From: JALOAT01 sp041685115
Lineage (GTDB): Bacteria; Pseudomonadota; Gammaproteobacteria; Thiohalomonadales; Thiohalomonadaceae
Direction: 5' to 3'
Length of the DNA: 64,000 nt
Assembly (NCBI GenBank): GCA_041685115.1
Contig: JAWLGK010000002.1
Location: 186,001-250,000, forward strand
Part shown: positions 35,043 to 44,354 of the stretch, in pieces
Position numbering within the stretch: position 1 is the stretch's first letter
Layout: every line of letters starts with the position of its first letter
The notes under the pieces: model-generated
What the model was told of the DNA's origin: nothing
Seen by the model: the letters and a program-made list of their open reading frames with translations, nothing else
Database searches by the model: none
Made by a program: the position numbers and the translations under genes

Positions 35043-36390
35043 AGGTATCCGCAGCACGCTGGTGCGCGCGGCGGCCTGGTTGGGCGCCGACTGGGTGGGT
35101 CGCGATCGCGAGTTCGCTGGCGTCTGCGGTGATTCGCGTCAGGTCGCGCCCGGCGACCTGTTCGTGGCGCTGCGCGGCGCGCGCCACGACGGCCACGATC
35201 ACGTACTGGACGCCGCCCGTCGCGGCGCCGCCGTCGCCCTGGTGGAACGCCGCGTGCCGGTGGCCATCGCCCAGATCCTCGTGCCGAACACGCGCATCGC
35301 GCTGGCGCAGCTGGCGAGTGCCTGGCGCACCGTGCTCGGCACGCCGCTGGTGGCGCTCACCGGCAGCAACGGCAAGACCACCACCAAGGAGATGATCGCC
35401 GCCATCCTCGGCCTGGCCGGTCCGGTACTGGCCACGCGCGGCAATCTCAACAACGACCTGGGCGTGCCCTACACCTTGTTGCGCCTCGCGCCGGAACATC
35501 GCGCCGGCGTCATCGAGATGGGTGCCAATCACCCCGGCGAGATCGCCTACCTCACCGCCGTTACGCGCCCCGACGTGGCGCTGCTCAACAACGCCGGGCC
35601 CGCGCACCTCGAAGGCTTCGGCAGTGTCGCCGGCGTGGCCGATGCCAAGGGCGAGATCTTCGCCGGCCTGCGCGACGGCGGCATTGCCGTGGTGAACGGT
35701 GACTCGGAGTTCGCCGCGCGGTGGCGCGCCATGGCGACGCCCCATCGCGTGGTCACCTTCGGCCTGGATGAAGGGGCCGATGTGTGCGGGCGCTGGCAGG
35801 CACAGGCGGACGGCAGTCGCCTCCGGGTGCGCCATGCGCGCGGCGAATTCGAAGCGAAGCTGGCGCTGCCCGGCAGGCACAACGTCATGAACGCGCTCGC
35901 CGCCACGGCCGCGAGCCTGGCCATGGGCGCCACGCCGTCCATGGTGCAGGCGGGCCTGGCTGCCATGCGCCCGGTGCACGGCCGGCTCGAACAACGTCGC
36001 GGCCACCACGGCGCGGCGATCATCGACGACACCTACAACGCCAACCCCGCGTCGCTGCGCGCCGGTATGGAAGTGCTCGCCGCACGCGGCGGACGTCGCC
36101 TGTTGGTGCTCGGCGACATGGGCGAACTGGGTGAGAGCGCGGCGGCGCTGCACGCGGAGGCAGGCAGGACCGCGCGCGCACTGGGTCTGGACGGACTGTA
36201 CGCCACCGGTGAGCTGTCCCGGCATGCCGTGGAGGCCTTCGGTTCGGGGGCGCGACATTTCTCCGACCAGTCCGGTCTCGTGGCCGCGCTGCTGCCGGTG
36301 CTGGGAGCAAACGTGACGGTGCTCGTGAAGGGATCACGCAGCCGCCGCATGGAAAACGTGGTGGCCGCTTTGAGCGGTACCGAGGGCTGA
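35035..36390 (+). CDS. murF: UDP-MurNAc-tripeptide:D-Ala-D-Ala ligase MurF
   Basis: 451-aa Mur ligase that attaches the D-Ala-D-Ala dipeptide. ATP loop ALTGSNGKTTTKEM, central VIEMGANHPGEI and C-terminal IDDTYNANPASLRAG are all present. It overlaps murE by 8 nt and is separated from mraY by 2 nt, the only non-overlapping junction between rsmH and ftsQ. Confidence 0.98.
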   Translation: MAEGIRSTLVRAAAWLGADWVGRDREFAGVCGDSRQVAPGDLFVALRGARHDGHDHVLDAARRGAAVALVERRVPVAIAQILVPNTRIALAQLASAWRTVLGTPLVALTGSNGKTTTKEMIAAILGLAGPVLATRGNLNNDLGVPYTLLRLAPEHRAGVIEMGANHPGEIAYLTAVTRPDVALLNNAGPAHLEGFGSVAGVADAKGEIFAGLRDGGIAVVNGDSEFAARWRAMATPHRVVTFGLDEGADVCGRWQAQADGSRLRVRHARGEFEAKLALPGRHNVMNALAATAASLAMGATPSMVQAGLAAMRPVHGRLEQRRGHHGAAIIDDTYNANPASLRAGMEVLAARGGRRLLVLGDMGELGESAAALHAEAGRTARALGLDGLYATGELSRHAVEAFGSGARHFSDQSGLVAALLPVLGANVTVLVKGSRSRRMENVVAALSGTEG

Positions 36391-36392
36391 CG

Positions 36393-37475
36393 ATGCTCTA
36401 TCACCTGACCGAATACCTGACGCAGTACTACTCGGGCTTCAACGTCTTTCAGTACCTGACCCTGCGCGCCATCCTGGGGGTGCTCACCGCGCTGCTCATC
36501 TCGCTGTGGTTCGGGCCTGTACTCATTCGCCGGCTCACCTTCCACCAGATCGGCCAGTTCGTCCGCGACGACGGTCCACAGAGCCACTTGTCCAAGGCCG
36601 GCACCCCGACCATGGGTGGTGCCTTGATCCTGTTCGCGGTGGCCGCGGGTACGCTGCTGTGGGCGGACCTCGGCAACCGCTATGTCTGGGTGGTGCTGAT
36701 GGTGACGCTGCTGTTCGGCGCCATTGGCTGGGTGGACGATTACCGCAAGATCATCAAAAAGCAGTCCACCGGTCTGCGCGCCAAGGAAAAATATTTCCTG
36801 CAATCGCTGTTTGGCCTCGGTGCGGCGCTGGTGCTATTCATGAGCGCCACCACGCCGGCGGAGACCCAGCTCATCGTGCCGTTCTTCAAGAACGTCTCCA
36901 TTCCGCTCGGCGTCGGCTTCGTGCTGCTCGCCTACTTCGTCATCGTGGGCACCAGCAATGCCGTTAACCTCACCGACGGCCTGGATGGCCTCGCCATCAT
37001 GCCCACGGTCATGGTGGCCGGTGCGCTCGGCGTGTTCGCCTACGTGACCGGCAACGTGAATTTCGCAGGCTACCTGGGCATCCCCTACGTGGCCGGCGCC
37101 GGCGAGGTGCTGATCATCTGCAGCGCCCTGGTGGGCGCGGGGCTCGGTTTCCTTTGGTTCAACGCCTATCCGGCGCAGGTGTTCATGGGCGACGTGGGCG
37201 CGCTGGCGCTCGGCGCGGCGCTCGGCACCATCGCCGTGGTAGTGCGCCAGGAGCTGGTGCTGTTCATCATGGGCGGCGTGTTCGTGATGGAGACCGTGTC
37301 GGTGATCCTGCAGGTGGGTTCCTACAAGCTCACCGGCCGGCGCATCTTCCGCATGGCGCCGTTGCACCATCACTTCGAGCTGAAGGGCTGGCCGGAACCG
37401 CGCGTGATCGTGCGCTTCTGGATCATCACCGTCGTGCTGGTCCTGATCGGCCTCGCCACCCTGAAGGTCCGCTGA
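36393..37475 (+). CDS. mraY: Phospho-N-acetylmuramoyl-pentapeptide transferase MraY
   Basis: 360-aa polytopic inner-membrane enzyme that links the MurNAc-pentapeptide to undecaprenyl phosphate to make lipid I. About ten transmembrane helices; conserved cytoplasmic motifs are KAGTPTMGG, GWVDDYRK (the Asp pair), SNAVNLTDGLDGLA and APLHHHFELKGW (the His cluster). It overlaps murD by 1 nt. Confidence 0.98.
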   Translation: MLYHLTEYLTQYYSGFNVFQYLTLRAILGVLTALLISLWFGPVLIRRLTFHQIGQFVRDDGPQSHLSKAGTPTMGGALILFAVAAGTLLWADLGNRYVWVVLMVTLLFGAIGWVDDYRKIIKKQSTGLRAKEKYFLQSLFGLGAALVLFMSATTPAETQLIVPFFKNVSIPLGVGFVLLAYFVIVGTSNAVNLTDGLDGLAIMPTVMVAGALGVFAYVTGNVNFAGYLGIPYVAGAGEVLIICSALVGAGLGFLWFNAYPAQVFMGDVGALALGAALGTIAVVVRQELVLFIMGGVFVMETVSVILQVGSYKLTGRRIFRMAPLHHHFELKGWPEPRVIVRFWIITVVLVLIGLATLKVR

Positions 37476-38845
37476 TGACGACCGCCACCGCACACGCGCT
37501 GCAATCCTCCGCCGGCCACTCGCCCTGGCTGGTCGTCGGCCTGGGCAAGACCGGGCTGTCGGTGGCGCGTTTCCTGGCGCGGCGCGGCATCGCCTTCGCG
37601 GTGGCGGATTCGCGCGCCGCACCGCCCGGCCTCGACGAGCTGCGCCGGGAACTGCCGGGCGTGGAGGTCAAGCTCGGTGCCTTCGATGCGGATCTCTTCG
37701 CGCGCGCGCACACCCTCGTGCTGAGTCCCGGCCTGGCGCCGGACACGCCCGCCGTTGCCGCGGCCCGGGCCGCCGGGGTGCCGGTGGTGGGCGACATCGA
37801 GCTGTTTGCGCTGGCGGCCGACGCGCCGGTGATCGCCATCACCGGCTCCAACGGCAAGAGCACTACCACGACCCTGCTGGGCGAGATGGCGCGCTGCGCC
37901 GGCAGGGACGTGCGCGTGGGCGGCAATCTCGGCACGCCCGCGCTGGATCTGCTTGGCCAGGGACGGCCGGACCTGTATGTGCTCGAACTGTCCAGTTTTC
38001 AGCTGGAGACCACCGCCTCCCTCGATTGTGCCGCCGCGGCGGTGCTCAACCTGAGCGACGACCACCTGGATCGCCATCACTCGTTGCTCGGCTACGCGGC
38101 GGTGAAGCAGCGCGTGTTCCAGGGCAGCGGGGTGATGGTGTTGAACGCCGATGATCCGCTGTGCGCCGCCATGGCCGACGCCCGCCGTCGCGTGGTGCGC
38201 TTCACGCTGTCTGCGCCGCGCCACGGCGACGACTTCGGCGTGCGCGACATGGACGGCCGCGCGTGGCTTGCGCACGGCGAGCGGGCGCTTATGCTCGCCG
38301 ACGAGGTGCGTATCCCGGGCCGCCACAACCTGGCCAACGCCCTCGCGGCGCTCGCCCTCGGTGATGCCGTCGGGCTGCCTGTGGACGCCATGGTCGCGAC
38401 GTTGCGCGAGTTCCCGGGTCTTCCCCACCGCTGCGCGTTCGTGGCCGAGATCGACGGCGTGCGCTACTACAACGATTCCAAGGGCACCAACGTGGGCTCC
38501 ACGCTGGCCGCCATCGCCGGCATGCCCGGTACGAAACTGGTGCTCATCGCCGGCGGCGAGGGTAAGGACCAGGACTTCACCCCGCTGGCGCCGGCCGTCG
38601 CGGCGCGGGCGCGGGCGGTGGTGCTCATCGGCCGTGATGCGCCCATCATCGAGGCGGCGCTTGCCGGCGCCGCGCCGGTGCTGCATGCCACGGGCATGGA
38701 CCAGGCCGTGCGCCTGGCGAAGCAGAGCGCGCGACCCGGCGATGTGGTGGTGCTGTCACCCGCCTGTGCGAGTTTCGACATGTTTCGTAATTACGAACAC
38801 CGGGGCGACGCGTTCACTGCCACGGTGCGGGGGCTTGCCGCATGA
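37475..38845 (+). CDS. murD: UDP-MurNAc-L-Ala:D-glutamate ligase MurD
   Basis: 456-aa Mur ligase adding D-Glu. N-terminal Rossmann part (WLVVGLGKTGLSVARFL), ATP loop AITGSNGKSTTTTL, central YVLELSSFQLE and NLSDDHLDRH, and C-terminal YNDSKGTN. I chose the ATG at 37475 overlapping the mraY stop; the upstream frame from 37154 is a shadow inside mraY. It overlaps ftsW by 4 nt. Confidence 0.98.
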   Translation: MTTATAHALQSSAGHSPWLVVGLGKTGLSVARFLARRGIAFAVADSRAAPPGLDELRRELPGVEVKLGAFDADLFARAHTLVLSPGLAPDTPAVAAARAAGVPVVGDIELFALAADAPVIAITGSNGKSTTTTLLGEMARCAGRDVRVGGNLGTPALDLLGQGRPDLYVLELSSFQLETTASLDCAAAAVLNLSDDHLDRHHSLLGYAAVKQRVFQGSGVMVLNADDPLCAAMADARRRVVRFTLSAPRHGDDFGVRDMDGRAWLAHGERALMLADEVRIPGRHNLANALAALALGDAVGLPVDAMVATLREFPGLPHRCAFVAEIDGVRYYNDSKGTNVGSTLAAIAGMPGTKLVLIAGGEGKDQDFTPLAPAVAARARAVVLIGRDAPIIEAALAGAAPVLHATGMDQAVRLAKQSARPGDVVVLSPACASFDMFRNYEHRGDAFTATVRGLAA

Positions 38846-40002
38846 GCGCCGCCTTCGGCATGCACGCTGCCGCTCGCCGCGCACCGGCGGCCTGGGATGG
38901 ACCACTGTTGCTGACCGTGTTCGTGCTGCTCGGGATCGGTCTGGTGATGGTCGGCTCGGCGTCCGTGTCCACGGCCGATCGACAACTGGGCACGCCGTTC
39001 TTCTTTCTCACACGTCAGCTCATGACCCTGGGCATCGGCGTACTGCTCGGATTCGTCGCCCTGCGTATGCCCCTCGAGGTTTGGCAGCGCCTCGGCCTGC
39101 CCATGCTCATCGTGGCGACGGCCTTGCTGGCCATCGTGCTCATCCCGGGGCTCGGCCGCACCGCCAACGGCAGCACCCGCTGGCTGGCACTGGGTCCGCT
39201 GAGTTTCCAGGTGTCCGAATTCGCCAAGCTGGCCGCCGTGGTTTACGTGGCCGGCTATCTGGTCCGTCACGAGGAGGCGGTGCGGTCCACGTTCGGTGGC
39301 TTTCTGAAGCCGCTTGCGCTGATGGCGGCGCCGGTATTGCTGTTGCTGCTGGAGCCCGATTTTGGTGCCACGGTGGTGATCCTCGCCACGGTGATGGGCA
39401 TGCTGTTCCTCGGTGGGGTGCGCCTCTCCCTGTTCGGCGCATTGGTCGTCGCGGCGGGCGGCGTACTGGCGCTGCTGGCGGTGTCCTCGCCCTATCGCAT
39501 GGAACGCCTGACCACCTTTACTAATCCGTGGGCCGATCCCTTCAACAGCGGCTATCAGCTCATCCAGGCGCTCATCGCCTTCGGTCGTGGCGAGTGGTTC
39601 GGTGTGGGGCTGGGCGGCAGTGTGCAGAAGCTGTTCTACATGCCCGAGGCGCACACGGACTTTCTGTTCGCGGTGCTCGCGGAGGAACTCGGCCTGCTCG
39701 GCGTGGTGGCGGTGATCCTGCTGTTTGCCTTCCTGGCCTGGCGCGGCTTCGCCATCGGCCGGCGCGCCTCGCGCGCCGGTCTGACCTTCGCCGGGCACCT
39801 GGCCTTTGGCATCACCCTGTGGCTCGCCATCCAGGCCTTCGTGAACATGGGCGTCAACATGGGCGCGCTGCCCACCAAGGGGTTGACGCTGCCGCTCATG
39901 AGCTACGGGCGCTCGAGCCTGCTGGTGGTATGCATCGCCATCGCGCTGCTGCTGCGCGTGGACCACGAGGTCCGCCGCCTCGAAGGAGGTGTCAGGCGAT
40001 GA
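38842..40002 (+). CDS. ftsW: Septal peptidoglycan glycosyltransferase FtsW
   Basis: 386-aa SEDS-family membrane enzyme that polymerises lipid II at the septum together with FtsI. Ten hydrophobic helices; SEDS motifs are GSTRWLALGPLSFQVSE, the AHTDFLFAVLAEELG loop with the catalytic-type Asp/Glu residues, and GLTLPLMSYGRSSL. It overlaps murD and murG by 4 nt each. Confidence 0.97.
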   Translation: MSAAFGMHAAARRAPAAWDGPLLLTVFVLLGIGLVMVGSASVSTADRQLGTPFFFLTRQLMTLGIGVLLGFVALRMPLEVWQRLGLPMLIVATALLAIVLIPGLGRTANGSTRWLALGPLSFQVSEFAKLAAVVYVAGYLVRHEEAVRSTFGGFLKPLALMAAPVLLLLLEPDFGATVVILATVMGMLFLGGVRLSLFGALVVAAGGVLALLAVSSPYRMERLTTFTNPWADPFNSGYQLIQALIAFGRGEWFGVGLGGSVQKLFYMPEAHTDFLFAVLAEELGLLGVVAVILLFAFLAWRGFAIGRRASRAGLTFAGHLAFGITLWLAIQAFVNMGVNMGALPTKGLTLPLMSYGRSSLLVVCIAIALLLRVDHEVRRLEGGVRR

Positions 40003-41093
40003 GCGTGCGTGTCCTCATCATGGCCGCCGGCACCGGCGGACACGTGTTCCCGGCCCTGGCCGTGGCCCACGACCTCACCGCCCGCGGCGTGCAGGTGCAT
40101 TGGCTCGGCACCCCGGGTGGCATGGAGGTGCAGCTGGTGGCCGACACCGGCTTGCCCATGGAATACATCGACGTGGCCGGGCTGCGCGGCAAGGGGCTGC
40201 TCGGCTGGCTGCTGGCGCCGTTTCGCCTCACCCGCGCCCTGTGGCAGGCGCTGCTTGTCCTGCGCCGTGTGCGCCCCGCCGCGGTGCTCGGCATGGGCGG
40301 CTTCGTCACCGGTCCCGGCGGTGTGGCGGCGAAGCTGCTGGGTATTCCCTTGCTCGTGCACGAACAGAATGCCATCGCGGGCCTGACCAACCGGTTGCTG
40401 GCACGCATCGCCGACACGGTGATGGAGGCCTTCCCCGGCGCCTTCGCCGCGGCGGTCCAGACCGGCAATCCGGTGCGCGAGGCCATCGCGTCCGTGCCGG
40501 CACCGTCCGTGCGTTACGCGCAGCGTTCCGGTCCCCTGCGCCTGCTGGTGATCGGCGGCAGTCTTGGCGCCATGGCGCTCAACGAGAACGTGCCCAAGGC
40601 GCTGGCCCTGATCGAGCCGGCGATCCGCCCCGAAGTACGCCACCAGAGCGGCCGGCGCAACATCGAGGCGGCGCGACGGTTCTACCGCGAAGCGCAGGTG
40701 GAGGCCGAGGTGCAGCCCTTCGTGGACGACATGGCGGCGGCCTACGCCTGGGCCGACCTGCTCATCTGCCGCGCCGGCGCCCTCACGGTGAGCGAACTGG
40801 CTGCCGCGGGCGTGCCTGCGCTGCTGGTGCCGTTTCCCTTCGCGGTGGACGACCACCAGACCTACAACGCGCAGTTCTTGGTCCAGGCCCGCGCCGGCGT
40901 GCTGTTGCCCCAGGAATCGCTCACCCCGGCGAACCTTGCCGAGGCCCTGCGCGATTTCTGCGCGGAACCCGAACAGGGGCGTGAACGTCTGCAGGCCATG
41001 GCAGAGGCCGCGCGCCGCCTGGCCCGCCCCGATGCCACCCGCACGGTGGCCGATCTCTGCCTCAAGCGCGCGACGGAGGCGCACACGAAATGA
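39999..41093 (+). CDS. murG: UDP-GlcNAc:lipid I N-acetylglucosaminyltransferase MurG
   Basis: 364-aa GT28 glycosyltransferase that turns lipid I into lipid II on the cytoplasmic face. Glycine-rich loops AAGTGGHVFPALA and VIGGSLGAMALNE, the GMGGFVTGPGG segment and CRAGALTVSEL for UDP-GlcNAc are intact. The ATG at 39999 has GGAGGTG upstream; the longer frame from 39528 is a shadow inside ftsW. It overlaps murC by 4 nt. Confidence 0.98.
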   Translation: MSVRVLIMAAGTGGHVFPALAVAHDLTARGVQVHWLGTPGGMEVQLVADTGLPMEYIDVAGLRGKGLLGWLLAPFRLTRALWQALLVLRRVRPAAVLGMGGFVTGPGGVAAKLLGIPLLVHEQNAIAGLTNRLLARIADTVMEAFPGAFAAAVQTGNPVREAIASVPAPSVRYAQRSGPLRLLVIGGSLGAMALNENVPKALALIEPAIRPEVRHQSGRRNIEAARRFYREAQVEAEVQPFVDDMAAAYAWADLLICRAGALTVSELAAAGVPALLVPFPFAVDDHQTYNAQFLVQARAGVLLPQESLTPANLAEALRDFCAEPEQGRERLQAMAEAARRLARPDATRTVADLCLKRATEAHTK

Positions 41094-42520
41094 CTGGCAA
41101 GCGCTCGTCCGACAAAAATCCCATGCGCCGCATCCGCTGCATCCACATGGTCGGCGTCGGCGGCGCCGGCATGGGCGGTATCGCCGAGGTGCTGATCAAT
41201 CTCGGTTATCGCCTGACCGGCTCCGATCTGCGCGAAAACGCCGTGACACGACGGCTCAGTGACCTCGGCGCACATATCTTCATCGGCCATACCGCAGAAA
41301 ACATCGCCGGTTGTGACGCCGTGGTGATCTCGTCCGCCATCGGCGAGGACAATCCCGAGGTACAGGCGGCGCATGCGCAGCACATCCCGGTGGTGCCGCG
41401 CGCGGAGATGCTCGCCGAGCTCATGCGCTTTCGCTACGGCATCGCGGTGGCCGGCACCCACGGCAAGACCACCACCACCAGCCTGGTGGCGAGCCTCATG
41501 GCCGAGGGCGGCCTCGATCCCACCTTCGTCATCGGCGGCAAGCTCAACAGTGCCGGCACCAACGCGCGCCTGGGCGAGAGCCGCTATCTGGTCGCCGAGG
41601 CCGATGAGAGTGATGCGTCGTTCCTGTACCTGCTGCCCATGATCGCCATCGTGACCAACATCGACGCCGATCACATGGCCACCTACGAAGGCGACTTCAC
41701 ACGGCTGAAGCAGACCTTCGCCGAATTCCTGCACCATTTGCCGTTCTATGGCCTGGCGGTGCTGTGTCACGAAGACCCGGTGATCCGTGCCATGGTGCCG
41801 GAGGTGACGCGCCCGGTGCTGACCTACGGGTTCGACGCGGAGGCCGACGTGCGTGCGGTGGATATCCGCCAGGAGGGCCTGCGCAATCACTTCACCGTGC
41901 TGCGCCCCGACCTGGCGCCGCTACCGGTCACCCTCAATCTGCCGGGCCGTCATAACGTACTGAATGCCCTCGCCGCCATCACGGTGGCCACGGAGGTCGG
42001 CGTGGACGACGGGGCGATCCAGCGCGCCCTCGACACCTTCCAGGGTATCGGCCGGCGTTTCCAGATCTACGGCGACATCGTCACGCGCCAAGGCCGTATC
42101 ACCCTCGTCGACGATTACGGTCATCACCCGCGTGAGATCGCCGCTACCTTGCAGGCGACGCGCGCCGCCTGGCCCGAGCGTCGCCTGGTACTGGCCTTCC
42201 AGCCGCACCGTTTCACGCGCACCCGTGACCTGTTTGAGGATTTTTCCGAGGTACTGTCCAGCGTCGACGCGCTGCTACTGCTCGAGGTGTATCCCGCTGG
42301 CGAGAAACCGATCACCGGTGCGGACGGTCGCACGCTGTGCCGTGCCGTTCGCGCCCGCGGTCAGGTGGACCCGGTGTTCGTGCCCACCGCCGCGGACCTC
42401 GACAACACCCTGCTCGGTGTCTTACGCGACGGCGACGTGGTGGTGACCATGGGCGCAGGTGACATCGGTCACGCCGCACCGCGTCTTGCGGAGACGCTGG
42501 CCCGCGAGGATGTCGCATGA
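41090..42520 (+). CDS. murC: UDP-MurNAc:L-alanine ligase MurC
   Basis: 476-aa Mur ligase that adds the first stem residue. N-terminal HMVGVGGAGMGGIAEVL nucleotide loop, ATP loop AVAGTHGKTTTTSL, central VAEADESDASFL and VTNIDADHM, and C-terminal DDYGHHPREI. Overlaps murG and murB by 4 nt each. Confidence 0.98.
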   Translation: MTGKRSSDKNPMRRIRCIHMVGVGGAGMGGIAEVLINLGYRLTGSDLRENAVTRRLSDLGAHIFIGHTAENIAGCDAVVISSAIGEDNPEVQAAHAQHIPVVPRAEMLAELMRFRYGIAVAGTHGKTTTTSLVASLMAEGGLDPTFVIGGKLNSAGTNARLGESRYLVAEADESDASFLYLLPMIAIVTNIDADHMATYEGDFTRLKQTFAEFLHHLPFYGLAVLCHEDPVIRAMVPEVTRPVLTYGFDAEADVRAVDIRQEGLRNHFTVLRPDLAPLPVTLNLPGRHNVLNALAAITVATEVGVDDGAIQRALDTFQGIGRRFQIYGDIVTRQGRITLVDDYGHHPREIAATLQATRAAWPERRLVLAFQPHRFTRTRDLFEDFSEVLSSVDALLLLEVYPAGEKPITGADGRTLCRAVRARGQVDPVFVPTAADLDNTLLGVLRDGDVVVTMGAGDIGHAAPRLAETLAREDVA

Positions 42521-43416
42521 TCGGCGCATGCGCGCAACCGTCGCCGCTGCGCGGCACGCTGCTGCGCGACGAGCCCATGGCGCGCCATACCACCTGGCGC
42601 GTGGGCGGGCCGGCCGACCGCTTCTACATGCCGGCGGATGTGCAGGACCTGGCGGATTTGCTTCGCAGTTTGCCCGCGGGTGAACCGCTGTTCTGGCTCG
42701 GCCTCGGCAGCAATCTGCTGGTGCGCGACGGCGGGATCCGCGGCACGGTGATCGCCACGGGCAAGTCGCTGGGCGGGCTCGCGCGCACGGGCGAGGATTC
42801 GGTGCGCGTGGAGGCGGGCGTGCCCTGCGCCATCCTCGCGCGCTTTTGCGCGCGCGAGGGACTGGCCGGCGCGGAGTTCCTGGTCGGCATCCCGGGCACC
42901 TTCGGCGGGGCCTTGGCCATGAACGCGGGCTGCTTCGGCAGCGAGACCTGGCGTTTGGTGACGGAAGTGGAGACCATCGACCGTAGCGGTGAAATCCGTC
43001 GCCGGCGAGCGGAGGAATTCGAGACGGGTTATCGCCGCGTGCGCGGTCCGGCCGGCGAGTGGTTCGTGGCCGCCACCTTGCGCCTTGGCGCAGGCGAGCC
43101 CGGCGAACTGGCGGCGCGCATGCGCGAGTGGCTGGACAGGCGCAGTGCTTCGCAGCCCACGCAGCAGGCCAATGCGGGATCGGTGTTTCGCAATCCCGAA
43201 GGCGATTTCGCGGGGCGGCTCATCGAGGCCAGCGGATTGAAGGGCTTCTGTATCGGCGGTGCGTGCGTGTCGGAACGGCATGCCAATTTCATCGTCAACA
43301 CGGGGACGGCAAAGGCCGCGGACATCGAGGCCCTCATCGCCCATGTGGCGGAGCGCATCGAGGCACAACACGGTATTCGACTGGAACCCGAGGTGCGGGT
43401 GGTCGGTGAACCATGA
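42517..43416 (+). CDS. murB: UDP-N-acetylenolpyruvoylglucosamine reductase MurB
   Basis: 299-aa FAD enzyme reducing the MurA product to UDP-MurNAc. The NTTWRVGGPADRF-like start appears as HTTWRVGGPADRF; LGLGSNLLVRDGG and GIPGTFGGALAMNAGCFG bind FAD; NAGSVFRNPEGDFAG provides the catalytic Ser. At 299 aa with this YRRVRGPAG loop it resembles type II (short) MurB rather than the roughly 340-aa E. coli type. Overlaps ddl by 4 nt. Confidence 0.97.
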   Translation: MIGACAQPSPLRGTLLRDEPMARHTTWRVGGPADRFYMPADVQDLADLLRSLPAGEPLFWLGLGSNLLVRDGGIRGTVIATGKSLGGLARTGEDSVRVEAGVPCAILARFCAREGLAGAEFLVGIPGTFGGALAMNAGCFGSETWRLVTEVETIDRSGEIRRRRAEEFETGYRRVRGPAGEWFVAATLRLGAGEPGELAARMREWLDRRSASQPTQQANAGSVFRNPEGDFAGRLIEASGLKGFCIGGACVSERHANFIVNTGTAKAADIEALIAHVAERIEAQHGIRLEPEVRVVGEP

Positions 43417-44354
43417 AACAGGCAATCACGGCAGCAGATTTCGGAAAAGTGGCGGTGCTGATGGGCGGCACCTCGGCAGAGCGCGAGGTCTCGCTCAAGA
43501 GCGGCAATGCGGTGCTTGCGGCGCTCACGCGCCGCGGTGTGGACGCCCATGGCATCGACGTGGGCAGCGGCGCCGAAACGGTGAGTGCGCTCGCACGGGG
43601 CGGTTTCCAGCGCGTGTTCATCGCCCTGCACGGTCGCGGTGGCGAGGACGGTGTCATGCAGGGGGCGCTGGAGGCGCTCGGTCTCCCCTACACAGGCAGC
43701 GGCGTGCTCGGCTCGTCGCTGGGCATGGACAAGTGGCGCAGCAAGCTGGTGTGGCAGGCCGCCGGCCTGCCCGTACCGGCGTACCGGTTGCTGGATGAGA
43801 GCAGCGATTTCGACGCGGTGGAGCGGGAACTCGGTCTGCCCTTGTTCGTGAAACCGGTACACGAGGGGTCGAGCGTCGGCGTCATCAAGGTGAAGGCGGC
43901 AGGTGAACTGCATGATGCCTGGCGCGAGGCCAACAAGTTCGATCGCCTGGTGCTCGCGGAATGCTTCGTCGGTGGCGGCGAATACACGGTGGCGATCCTC
44001 GATGGCGAGGCGCTTCCGGTCATCAAGATCGAGCCGGCCAACGAGTTCTACGACTACGACGCGAAGTATTTTCGTGACGACACGCGTTACCTGTGCCCGT
44101 GCGGGTTGCCGCCGGCGCAGGAGCAAACGATGCAGCGGCTGGCGCAGCGTGGCTTCCAGGCGCTCGGCTGCCGTGGCTGGGCGCGCATCGACTTCCTGGT
44201 CGGCAGCGACGGTGCACCCTACCTGCTGGAGGCGAACACAGTGCCGGGTATGACCGATCACAGCCTGGTCCCCATGGCGGCGCGCGCGGCCGGTATCGGC
44301 TTTGACGAACTCGTCTGGCGCATCCTGACGGCCACCCTGGAGGTCCGTGCGTGA
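43413..44354 (+). CDS. ddl: D-alanine-D-alanine ligase
   Basis: 313-aa ATP-grasp ligase making the D-Ala-D-Ala dipeptide used by MurF. Motifs: VLMGGTSAEREVSLKSG, ALHGRGGEDG, the KPVHEGSSVGVIKV loop, and EANTVPGMTDHSLVPMAA at the C-terminus, the latter carrying the Mg ligands. Position between murB and ftsQ is that of ddlB. Overlaps ftsQ by 4 nt. Confidence 0.98.
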   Translation: MKQAITAADFGKVAVLMGGTSAEREVSLKSGNAVLAALTRRGVDAHGIDVGSGAETVSALARGGFQRVFIALHGRGGEDGVMQGALEALGLPYTGSGVLGSSLGMDKWRSKLVWQAAGLPVPAYRLLDESSDFDAVERELGLPLFVKPVHEGSSVGVIKVKAAGELHDAWREANKFDRLVLAECFVGGGEYTVAILDGEALPVIKIEPANEFYDYDAKYFRDDTRYLCPCGLPPAQEQTMQRLAQRGFQALGCRGWARIDFLVGSDGAPYLLEANTVPGMTDHSLVPMAARAAGIGFDELVWRILTATLEVRA